Source of the DNA: Monoraphidium neglectum
Taxonomy: Eukaryota; Chlorophyta; Chlorophyceae; Sphaeropleales; Selenastraceae
NCBI RefSeq assembly: GCF_000611645.1
Contig: NW_014012577.1
Coordinates: 1-17,300, forward strand
DNA: 17,300 nucleotides
Direction of reading: 5' to 3'
The position numbers and the translations under genes are program-made. This document shows, piece after piece, positions 1 through 9,082 of the stretch; position 1 is the stretch's first letter, and the number at the start of each line of letters is the position of its first letter. Below the pieces are notes generated by a model that saw only the letters and a list, made by a program, of their open reading frames with translations, was not told where the DNA came from and made no database searches.

Positions 1-3000
1 GGCGGAGGGGGCGGCGACGGCGGCGGCGGCGGCGACGGCGGCGGGGCCGGCGCAAGGCTTGAGGTCGCGTTGGTGACGCCTGGTGACGTCGCGTTTGTCG
101 CGTTTGCGCTCCCAGGGGGCAGCAACGCCTCGTCATCGTCGTCGACCGCGTCGAAGCTTGGCGGCTCATCGTAAGGGTCCTCGACCTCCCCCGCTATTAC
201 GCGCAGCTCGTCGTCCAAGAAGGCGGCCCCCTCCGCGCTCATCATGCAGAAGTTGCAGGACAGGCGGCAGTTGGTGCCCATGTAGCTCTGGTTTTTGGCG
301 CACTCGCCCTGGGCCACCAGCTGCGGGCACTTGGCCTGTTGGAGGCAGGGGCGGTTTCGGGGGCTGTTGCAGCCAAGTGGTCGAAGGAGAGCGCCCGCTC
401 CATTCACTTGCCGAATCAGCAGCTGACTCAGGGCTACGCCGCTGCGAAGAATCGCTGCCATGGCCCCCTTGGTGATGTTTGCAACTGCCGCATGTCAGCA
501 GGATGATTTTGCCCCTCTCCGCCGCCCCCACCCCAAACCAAGACGAATCGGCTCTCACCAGGAAGTCCCCGCATGCCATGATCCCGTCCATCCGCTCCAG
601 CTTGTGGTTGAGCGCCTGTCGGGGACATAAGCATCAGTCAGGGGAATTGTATGACAAGGGAAAAGGCAGCGGCAAGCTGACGTGGCTCTGCTTGCTCGCA
701 CGTGGAGCACCCGGCGCCAGCGTGGGGCGGTGGACAGCAGGCGGCTGCCTCGTTCGGCAACAGCGATGCGCGCAGTCGACCGGCAGCCCAGGGATTCGCT
801 GCTTTGGGCAGGCCCGAGATGCTCCGAGATGCTGAAGCAAGCAAGGCAGCGGGCGCTGGGCGGTCACCTGGTATGCGTCATCCACAATATCACACACGCG
901 CGCCAGCTGCTTGCTGGGGCGGCAGATTCGCAGGTAGTGCTGGCACAGCGCCGCGTTGGCTGTCAGCACGGGCTCGAGGGCGAGCAGCTCCCGGTAGCGG
1001 TCGATGGAGTCGTTCTGGTCAGAGAGGGCAGGCACGGCGCTTGTCAGGTGTTGGGATGCTGCACATTGAATATTCGGGTGGCCGGAGGCGGTTGAAGGTT
1101 GTGAAACAACACATGTAGGGTGCAGATCAGGGCTGCGCAGACGGGCCCAACTGCCATGAGCAACATGTTGTTGGAAGAGAGGGCGGGCAGCGTGAGGGCA
1201 AAGGTGCGTGCGTTAGGGGCGCCGCTGGAGGCACCATGGAGTGGGGTGGGGTGGGCGAGCAGGGCCACCCCCTCTTGTATGCTCACATGCTTGACGAGCT
1301 TTGAGGGCGCCGGGGGCGGCGGCAGCAGGCCAGAGGTGGGGCGCTTGAGGCCGGTCTCCCAGGGCGGGCACCGTGAGATGTCAAAGGCATTGAAACTGCA
1401 ACAGGCAGCGATGTGTTGCGAAGACACAGGGTGCGGTCAGCTGACCAGGAGCGAGCATGCAGTAGGGTTGGTGCAAACAGGGCGTCCAGGGGTGCAGCTG
1501 CCGGCGGGCGCTAAAGTCATCTCTTCATATGCCCAGCCTGCGCCTGTGTCGCTCACTCTTTCTTGTCAAAGGACCAGGGTTCCCCCGTAGCAGGTGTGAC
1601 CTTCCACTGAACCCCGTAGTGCAGGATGTGCACAACGCCTGCAGAAGCATCGAGGGTTTTGTGAGTTTCCCTGCTTGAGTGCCGCTGGGCGCAGCGAAGC
1701 AAGCCTGTGCCTGCTTGCATGCAGGCTGCCGTGCACCTGCTGCCTGCGTACTTTGCACCACAACTGCACGCACCTCCTCTCCCCCCTCACTGGACCCAGT
1801 CAACACACATGCACACACATGCGAGTGCGCATACACAGACACACGTGCACACACACACACACATACACAAACACGCATACACAATCACACTTCTTTAACG
1901 TTCTCCTTCACACATGCACAAACTCACCTTGCGGTGTGTAACCCGGGTAGAGCATCGCCTCCTTGTCCCACCGGTGCCACACGTCCGCCTTGGCGGCGGC
2001 GAACACGTACCCATACATCTCAGCCAGCCACGGCTTGTCGCCCTGGTTGCGCGCCAGCGTGTCGCCGGCATACTTCCAGGCCTGAGGGGCCGCAGCAATG
2101 GGGGATCACACGGGTAAGCAAACGCTGTGGGTACGCAGCAGAACGCAGCTGGTGGCGGGTCTCGAGCACCAGGTTGTGGAAACCGCGCACGGCCCTCACA
2201 GCTTCGGCACGGCTGCTCAGGCGACCACGGATCAACCTCAGCAACCACCACACCCCCGCAAGCACGGCGCCCAGCGCGTGCTGCTGCCCTGTCGCCTGCG
2301 TCCCTCGTGGCCTCGCTGGCTGCCGCATGTGCAGGCTCTGTGAGCATAATACGTCTGCTGCCACCCGCCCACGCCTGGGGGCTGCCACTCGCCTGGGGGT
2401 CCGCCCTGACGTCCTCAGTGTACTTCAGCCACAGCGGCGCGATCCGCCGCAGGTCGTCCCTGTGCACCAGCATGAAGCCCCCGACCTGGTCCGCGCGCCG
2501 CCCCGGCGGCCCGGCCAGCGCGTCGGCCCGCGGCACGACCTCCGGTATGTGCTGCGCTGCGAGCTGGTTGCTGACGCCGGCCAGGTGCTCGTACCGCGCG
2601 CCGACCGCGTGGCCGGGTGAGGTCAAGTTGAAGTCCTCCGGCGTGATCGGCTGCCGCAGGATCATGTCGGCCTCCAGGATCAGGATCCACTCCTCCTCCG
2701 GCGAGAAGTGCTTGAGCCAGTCCTTGATCGCGCCGGGCTTGTTGTACGCAGCGTAGTGGTCACCCGTGCGGACGGCTGTCGCGTACGACGGCGCGGTGTG
2801 GGTGGTGACGGACTCCAGGGTGTCCGGCTTGTGCGCCTTTGCCTCCTCGTCCGTGCACGACATGATGCGTGTCAGCGGGCCGGGCTGGCCGCTCTGGCGC
2901 CAGCTGTAGGCGAGCGTGAGTGTTTGCCAGTCGGCGTAGGCTGTGCAGTCTGTGAGGAACACGGTGTGGACGTTGCCCGCGTCCGTGGGCTCCTTGTAGT

Positions 3001-3193
3001 TGTCCCCCGTGACGGGGGCCCACCCCGCTGCCGCTGCGAGCGCGCCGCCAGCCAGCAGCAGCAGCAACGGCAGCAGTGATGATGCGGCTGCGCTGGCACA
3101 CCGGGCACGTGCAGCGGCCGAACGCGGCCCGGCAGCACCCCACTGCCGTGCGCATGGGCGTGGTCGAGCATGGCCGATTTCGGCGGTGCCCAT
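1..3193 (-). CDS. SGT1: Peptidyl-serine alpha-galactosyltransferase-like protein with ShK-like domain (3' end beyond window)
   Basis: Predicted to add galactose to Ser of Ser-Hyp-rich glycoproteins in the ER/Golgi. Exons read on the minus strand: 3193-2393, 2081-1928, 1638-1557, 1395-1287, 1014-868, 615-559 and 335 to <1; all phases join. About 561 residues are visible. Residues 1-57 hold a basic stretch then a hydrophobic segment (signal or anchor). The GT96-like core starts near residue 73 (NVHTVFLTDCTAYADWQT), has an E174-A-D176 acidic motif, and continues with EMYGY and YPGYTP. A six-cysteine ShK-like domain lies at 446-480 (GEC..N..YM...C..SC..C). An acidic linker, three N-A-T sequons (528-541) and an SPPPPPSPPPP tail follow, running off position 1. 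Intron 1 (2082-2392) appears to use a GC donor (CAG|GCGAGT). It lies head-to-head with its paralogue at 3605. The family call rests on similarity to plant/algal SGT1; the substrate is inferred. Start 3193 is the ATG opening this frame. Confidence 0.85.
1800..1893. repeat. Imperfect CA/TG microsatellite in an intron
   Basis: A stretch of about 90 bp dominated by CA (TG on the other strand), with interruptions such as TGCG and a purer core at about 1847-1862. It lies inside the intron of the minus-strand glycosyltransferase gene between exons 2 and 3 (1639-1927). Confidence 0.9.
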
Positions 3194-3604
3194 GGCTCCT
3201 GTGGCGCTGTTCAGGTTCTATTGGCCATGTCCACCCGGAAGAGCGCCCGACCCTGGGCGGGTGAGATCGAGAAGCGGGTGCAGGGCGGCTAGAGCAGGTG
3301 ACTTCGACCCTTGAATATGTTAAAAGATTTATGAGAGTGACGGTAGAAGGCACTGCACACGATTCTGAAAATCACCCTCTAGATCGACCAGCAACCACCA
3401 ACCGAACGAGCTGTGCTGTGTTGTAGAGTGGTTCAGTATTTCATGTGATACTCACGCAACGTTTGAGCGACGTTGGCAGCTGTGGTTACGCTTGGCACCT
3501 GTCCAGCTCGTAGTGTGTCCAGGAGCAGCGGGGATGGCCGCAGTCACGCTTGACAAGAGAACGAAAGCTTAGCGCTTTGGATCAGGCGTAATAGCGGTGG
3601 TACT
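3194..3604. promoter_or_regulatory. Shared divergent intergenic region of the two glycosyltransferase genes
   Basis: These 411 bp between the two ATGs must hold both promoters and both 5' leaders. The middle (about 3305-3450) is clearly more AT-rich than the flanking coding DNA. A short inverted repeat, CAACGT at 3457-3462 and ACGTTG at 3470-3475, carries two ACGT cores separated by seven bases. I see no clear TATA box. Confidence 0.45.
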
Positions 3605-6600
3605 ATGCGCGCGGCGGCGGACCTGTCGCCGTGGCTGCTGCTTGTCCGGTTTGTGCTGGCGCTGAGCATCGCAGTCGCAGCCGGGGCCGCGGCCGCGGCC
3701 GGCCCGCAGGCCCCGAACAAAGCCGCCAATGTGCACACCGTCTTCCTGAATGACTGCACGCTCTACTCCGACTGGCAGACGGTCGTGATGGTGTTTGGCT
3801 GGCGCCAGAGCGGCCAGCCGGGGCCCATTACACGCGTGGCCTGCTGCACGCCCGAGGACAAGACGACCTACCTCGAGTCCCGCAAAGGCCTCCTGGACCT
3901 CGTCCCGACCCACATCGCCCCCAGCTACGCGCACCACCCGCGCACGGGCGACGACTACGCCGCGTACAACAAGCCCGCCGGCGTGATGGACTGGCTGGAC
4001 AAGGCGCCGCCAGAGGAGGAATTCATCCTGGTCCTCGACAGCGACATGATACTCCGCCGCCCCTTCATCCCTGCAGAGTACATGCAGCTGGAGCGCGGCT
4101 GGGCGACGGGCGCGCGGTACGATTACCTCATCGGCGTCGACAACGACCTGGCGGAGCGCCACGTCAGCAGCATCGCGCGGCGCACAGACACTCTGGCCGG
4201 CCCAGTGGGGCGGCGCGCGGACCGCGTCGGGGGCTTCTATTACATACACCGCGACGACCTCAAGCGGCTGGCGCCGCTGTGGCTAAAGTACTCGGAGGAC
4301 GTCAGAGCAGATCCTGAGGTGGCGGGTCGGCAGCGCGGCTTGGGTGGCGCTTTGGGGGATAGGCTAGCGGAGGGGGGGTCCGTGCGGGTGGTAAGGTGGA
4401 AGGCTGGGTTGGTGGTGTTGGAGGGCGCGCCGAGGGTGGTGGGTGTTACACAAGGCAACGCAACGCCTTGTTGGAGTCCATAATGGGGCTGATGTTTGGG
4501 AGAGGACACTGGCAGCAGGTGCCAGCCTGCCACGTGAAAAATGCGCAAGTCTTATGCAGGCAGGCGCACGCATCGTCATGCACGCGCATGTGTATGTAAG
4601 CGCACGCACGTCCACCCGTGCTCCTCCCTCCCATACACAAATGCATGCATGCACGCATCCCCCATGCCATGCTAGGCCTGGCACTTGACAGGCGACCTCT
4701 ACAGCAAGAGGGCCGGCGAGAAGCCCTGGATATCGGAGATGTACGGTTACGTATTTGGCGCCGCCCATCTTGGTATCTGGCACAAGTGGGATGAGTCGTC
4801 TATGATTTATCCAGGCTACCAGCCCACTGGTGGGTAGAACACGGCAGGGTGATGGGTGCTGATGCACCCTGTGTTGTTATGAGCGGCAATTTTGGATGGC
4901 AGGTGCCCCCTTTGTAAGCCCCTTGCGTGATGTGTGGGGCAGTGTGGGAGCTGCTTGATGCCGGGGTTGCAAGATCAAGCCGTGCCTACAATCTCGACAG
5001 CCTGCATGTACGTCGCTCACCTTCCGCAAGCTCAGGTGTGCCGCGCATCCTGCATTATGGGCTGCTCTGGCACCTGCAGTACCACAAGGGCGCCTGGAGC
5101 TTTGACAAGCACTGGTGAGCACTCAGGCCGTAGCAGCCATGGATTCTCTCACGGCGAAATTGTGGCGGCAGCACAGCAGGGTAGGATAACCGCTTCAAGT
5201 GACGAGTCGCCAACGCTCGTTGCCCACCTTCCACTGCTTCTCAGGTTTGCTCAATTTGATGTTACTGTCTGCCCTCCCTGGGAGGACGAGGGGAACCAGC
5301 GGCCGACCGCCGGCCTGTTCCCTGCCCCGCCACGTCCCAGCGAGCTGAGACCAGGGGTGAGTTGACTGGCCTCAAGCCTGGCGCAGCCTTACCTGCACCC
5401 ACGCTGCACTTTGGCTTTAAAAACAGTTGAACAGATGTCAGTGATGATGGCTAATGAGGTTGGTTTAGTTTCAACACGCAAGCTATCCCTCCCTGCCCCC
5501 AACCTTGATGAGGGGCATGGGCCTCGCCTGCCACCAAACCCTGACAGCAGCGCTTGCCCACCCGGGCCCCTGTTGCCCCCCTTCCCCACCGCCCTCACTC
5601 GCGGCGCAGCTGTCTCGAGCAGAGCGCTATCGGGATCTGCTGTCCATTGAGGTGGTCCACACCCTCAACGCGGCCACCTGTGAGTACCACCTGCGCAACT
5701 GCCCCCCCAGCGAGCAGCTGGTCCGTTTGTGCACCGTGGCCAACGCGGCGTATGAGGAGACCGTGCAGGAGCTGCGCCAGCTGGATGCCGAGATGGCCTG
5801 CACCGACTCAAACGAGGTGGGGCGGGAAGAGAGGGTAAGGGTTGTGGCGACGAGGATGGTTGGCTCAGGGGCGCGGCTTGCGTTTGGGTGCTGACAGGGT
5901 GGCATTTGCAGAAGAGGGGCGGGCGGTGTTGTGCGAGGTGACATATGTGATGTGCCCAGGCCGGTAGATGCCAGGCGGACTTTACTGCAAAGATGGACTG
6001 CGCATTGCAACATGCGCCATGCAGGTGGATTGCAAGAATTGGGCCAAAGCAGGTGCGATGGGGCATGGCGGCCGCAACGGGGCTTGTCCCCCTGGAGGGC
6101 AAGGATGGCGCGCAGGGCTGCGGTACGGTCAGATTGCTGACTTGCATCTGGGCGTCACCCCTGTGATGTTGCCGCATGCCTGGGTGTGGTGATGCGAGGC
6201 GCCCACTGTCAAGCCACACAATGCATTTATGAGACCCAGCGCAACCTTCAACGTCGCTGGCCTGCAGGCGAATGTGACAAAAACCCCGACTACATGCACT
6301 TCAGCTGTCGCCTCTCCTGCAAGCTCTGCACCCGGTCGGGCCCTGAGCACTTTGCGGGCCACAGCGGCCTCGCGGCAGAGCTATCAAAGGTGGAGCCGCC
6401 CTCAAACGGTGCTGGTGCGCTGCCGCCGCCGCCGCCACCACCTGCCACGGCGGCCGAAGTAGATTCAGCGGCGGAGGTCAGAGAAGGGCGGCACACGCCA
6501 CTGGTCGGGGACGGCGGCCCAAGCAAGCAGCAGCTCCTGGAGCGAAGGTGGGACTTATCGGCAAGGCATTGGGCTTGTCGCAATTCGTTGGGCATGGCTG

Positions 6601-6997
6601 GCGTGCCGCCCCTCATCCCAGTGCTGCTTGCCTGCTCTGCAATGGCCCGTCTAAAGCCTGGTGTCGGCCGCGACCATGCAGGTGCTACAAGTGGAGCGAG
6701 CTCAGCATGCACCAGGTCAAGGACTGCGTGCGTGCTGCTCGCACGGGCGTCGAATGGCAACTGCACAGCAGCGGGGAGGGCGGCGACAGCAAAGCCCCTA
6801 CGCTGGCAGCGGCTCCTGTACCCGGTACAGAGGATCTGCCGGCATTGCCAGGTTGGCGGTCCCACTTCAGCCTCGGCGGCGCTTTCATTGCTTGGCTGGG
6901 CATTGTGGGCATGTTCCTGTCGGTGCTGCCAAGTTTGTATCGCCGCAGCAAACGGTCACGCTCCACCCTTGGACGAGGCCCAAAAGTAAGTGTCTGA
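3605..6997 (+). CDS. SGT1: Peptidyl-serine alpha-galactosyltransferase-like protein with ShK-like domain and C-terminal membrane anchor
   Basis: Complete paralogue of the neighbouring minus-strand gene, about 629 residues. Exons: 3605-4318, 4676-4829, 5036-5114, 5245-5356, 5610-5816, 6025-6052 (28 nt), 6268-6547, 6682-6997. Residues 11-33 are hydrophobic (signal peptide or anchor). The GT96-like domain runs from about residue 42 to 400, with D145-S-D147 as probable metal/nucleotide-sugar motif, then EMYGY, YPGYQP, ILHYGL and the CPPWE motif. A six-cysteine ShK-like domain spans 417-452 and is cut by two introns. A Pro-rich linker (seven prolines) follows, then a likely transmembrane helix at about 588-610 and a basic tail (YRRSKRSRS). 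So a signal at the N-terminus and an anchor at the C-terminus suggest type I topology, which is unlike most plant glycosyltransferases. The role (galactosylation of Ser in Ser-Hyp4 motifs) is from the family. The donor after exon 5 could instead be 5835 (GTAAGG, also phase 0). Confidence 0.87.
4560..4650. repeat. Alternating purine-pyrimidine tract in an intron
   Basis: A loose run of GCAC, GCAT, TGTATG and ATGCATGC words in the first intron of the plus-strand glycosyltransferase gene. It is not a clean microsatellite but is strongly biased to alternating purine/pyrimidine. Confidence 0.5.
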
Positions 6998-7416
6998 CAT
7001 ATATGTCAAGAGCTGGCAAGCCGGCACGCCCTGAGCTTGTCAACAGCACCCACTGCAACAGACAGCAGCGATTTTACACAGGGAGCTAGTTGCTGAAAGT
7101 ATTCCAGGGGTCAAATGATCAAAGCACTTACTAATATGAGGACATCAGCTTGATGCAAACAGCAGCGGGAAAGGGAGATTCGACACGCGTGGTTCAGGAA
7201 AACAAACACAACACAACAATCATGTGACACACAGCAAATTGCGCTGACGTAACGCGCTGGTACCAAGGCAAGCTTCTGCGCCCAATACAACCATGGACAC
7301 CATGACAGCTCGGCAAACACAGGAAAGACAGACATCCCAACCACGCACTGTCGCCCGCCATGACTACACACATTGCTGCGGAGAGCATCGCGCGTCGCCG
7401 TCTGCCGCGCCGCGCT
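6998..7416. other. Tail-to-tail intergenic region, 3' ends of glycosyltransferase and Tctex-type genes
   Basis: 419 bp with no convincing coding content. It should hold the 3' UTRs of both converging genes. A TGTAA motif on the minus strand at 7074-7078 could serve the Tctex-type gene. No TGTAA is seen on the plus strand for the glycosyltransferase gene. Confidence 0.5.
7074..7078 (-). terminator. Possible TGTAA polyadenylation signal of the Tctex-type gene
   Basis: TGTAA on the minus strand, about 340 nt past the stop. TGTAA is the usual poly(A) signal in chlorophyte nuclear genes, but a five-base word is common by chance. Confidence 0.25.
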
Positions 7417-7836
7417 TCACTCGAAGTAGACCGCAAACACCTGGCAGACACAGTACATTGTCTCGTTCTCGTAGTGCTCCGACGCAAACCCGTCAGTGCT
7501 GGTGTCCCACAGGCAGCGCGATGCGATGCGTGTCGCCTGGCCTGCCTTCTGCCCAAGCGTGACCTGGATCACCAGCTTGTGGCGCTCGCAGCCGAGCGCC
7601 TTGACCTTCTCGCGCAGGTCCTCTGCGATGTGCTTGGATATGTGGGCAGCCTTGACGGGGTCATACTGCTGCTTCTCCATTCTCTCCCGCAAAACAGCGC
7701 GCAGGATGGCCTGCACGTCGGCGACGCGGAACTGCGCGCGTGGGCCATAGCCGTTCGGGCCAGTGATGTACGTATTCTCGTACACGATCTCCTTCAGCGG
7801 CCCTCCATAGGAGCTGGGGTCGTCTAGGGCCGCCAT
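7417..7836 (-). CDS. DYNLT2B: Tctex-type dynein light chain (DYNLT2B/TCTEX1D2-like)
   Basis: Single-exon gene of 139 residues, the usual size for this family. The Tctex1 domain covers about residues 35-139. Readable landmarks include ENTYI near the N-terminus, DVQAILRAVL, KLVIQVTLGQK, the ASRCLWDTSTDGF segment, and a hydrophobic C-terminus ending CVCQVFAVYFE. The RCxWDxxTD pattern followed by a C-terminal aromatic strand is typical of the TCTEX1D2/Tctex2b subgroup. These proteins are light chains of the retrograde IFT dynein and, in Chlamydomonas, of inner-arm dynein I1/f. The start at 7836 is the only sensible ATG before the domain. The gene is head-to-head with an LC8-type light chain at 8324 and tail-to-tail with the glycosyltransferase gene ending at 6997. 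Subgroup assignment (Tctex2b versus other DYNLT) is less certain than the family. Confidence 0.9.
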   Translation of the reverse strand: MAALDDPSSYGGPLKEIVYENTYITGPNGYGPRAQFRVADVQAILRAVLRERMEKQQYDPVKAAHISKHIAEDLREKVKALGCERHKLVIQVTLGQKAGQATRIASRCLWDTSTDGFASEHYENETMYCVCQVFAVYFE

Positions 7837-8323
7837 GGTGCTCGGGCTGCTATCAATAGTGATGGCGCGCTGAGGTCGAGAGGCCGGTTAGCTGCTTTTA
7901 CAAGATCTTTGTTTTTTTGTATCGTGGCCTATCAGCATTCTTTCACGGATCCATACACCAGCATACTGGTCTGCAAAGTCAAACAATACAAAATCGATCT
8001 GGGTCATTTGCACGGCGCGCGGCCAGCAACTGACCTTTACAAGGAATTATATCCATGCCGCAAGCCGGTGCCCACATGCATTGCTCCAGGTGCCCGCCCA
8101 GCATTTGAGCAAGGTCAGGCGAACTCAACGCCCGAAGCGTGTGTAGGAAATACGTGATAAGAAGCAATCCCTGATCGGCAGTCAGCCGCATCGCACGGCC
8201 TGACCAGGACTCGCGGCGCATCCGGCCGCGCACCAGCACGAGCAGCAGCAGACGCTTGGGCGCCGCGAGGCGCCGGCACTCGCAGCCCTGGCGGCGGACA
8301 CGCAGCAGCCGCGGCCTGCCGAC
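7837..8323. promoter_or_regulatory. Shared divergent intergenic region of the two dynein light chain genes
   Basis: 487 bp separate the two ATGs. The part from about 7890 to 8050 is AT-rich with a run of T (7910-7918), and the part from 8204 to 8323 is GC-rich and open in the frame of the LC8-type gene. It must hold both promoters and leaders. No element is recognised by name. Confidence 0.45.
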
Positions 8324-9082
8324 ATGGAGGCCTTTTTGCGGCAAGCCAAGTACCCGCTTATCAAATACACGGACATGACGGCTGAGATGCGGGAAGAGGC
8401 GATGGATGTGTGCATCACGGCGGTGGAGAAGTACCCGCAGGACGTGGAGAAATGCACACAGGCGCGTGCTGTCCCTGTTGTTGGGGGGTACTAGTGGTGG
8501 TGATGGTTCAGGATGGGGCAGAGGATGAAGCGGCAGCAGGTGGTGAGGTTGGTGGGCTCAGCAACCAGCAGGAGGTGTGTTGTGCAATCGGACCAGGGGT
8601 GCAGGCGCCGGCAATGTCTTGGCAGGCTACAAAGCTCTGGCAGGCCTGTGTGCCGGCAGCGCACATGTAGCCATCGCCAGACAGCTGGTCATATATCACT
8701 GGGTCGATTTCTTCATGTGCAGGTTGCACACTGCCTTGGTTCCTTGAATCCTATGCCTCGCTCAGCGCCCCGGCCTTCGTTGCCGCCTCCTGCAAATGCA
8801 GATGATCAAGGATCAAATGGACAAGAAATTCGGTTCGCCATGGCATGTCATTGTCGGCCGAGCATTTGCTTATGAAGTCACGTATGAGGTGTGTTGCTGG
8901 ACAGAGGCCCTACCTGTCCCCCGCGGTGGGGGCCGAGGATGTACGTGCGGGACAGGAACTCTGTCCTGGCAGGACGCCGACCACCCGCCTCCCTCCACAA
9001 TGCCACACCACCTCCACAGTTGCGCAACATGCTCTATTTGTACGTCGGCGGCACCACTGGCGTCTTGCTGTGGAAAATGTGA
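8324..9082 (+). CDS. LC8-family dynein light chain
   Basis: Predicted LC8/DYNLL-type light chain of 95 residues, close to the family size of about 90. Exons: 8324-8461, 8802-8888 and 9020-9082, all phase 0. Residues 11-37 match the family helix (IKYTDMTAEM, then AVEKY). Exon 2 carries the diagnostic DKKFGSPWHVIVGRAF stretch, and exon 3 ends LYVGGTTGVLLWKM, the final beta strand. The family forms dimers that bind peptides and serve in dyneins and many other complexes. Intron 1 seems to use a GC donor (CACAG|GCGCGT); the nearest GT donors break the phase or delete family positions. The ATG at 8324 gives a family-length product, but the frame stays open back to a TGA at 8201, so a longer first exon or an upstream exon is possible. 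The core diverges from canonical DYNLL (WHVIVGRAF rather than WHCIVGRNF), so this may be one of the variant axonemal LC8-like chains. Confidence 0.85.

Noticed and set aside
1800..1893. CA-rich tract as a CRISPR array or tandem gene repeat
   Set aside because: It is a simple dinucleotide repeat without spacers, inside an intron of a eukaryotic gene.
1679..2620. Open frame of 313 codons on the plus strand
   Set aside because: It is antisense to exons 1 and 2 of the glycosyltransferase gene and crosses the CA repeat; no family motif is seen.
3569..4249. Open frame of 226 codons on the minus strand
   Set aside because: It is the antisense shadow of exon 1 of the plus-strand glycosyltransferase; GC-rich codon use keeps the frame open.
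6025..6400. ShK-like domain as evidence for a secreted toxin
   Set aside because: The domain is a C-terminal part of a glycosyltransferase. ShK-like folds are widespread in enzymes, so no toxin role is implied.
7360..7827. Open frame of 155 codons on the plus strand
   Set aside because: It is antisense to the Tctex-type gene and has no recognisable domain.
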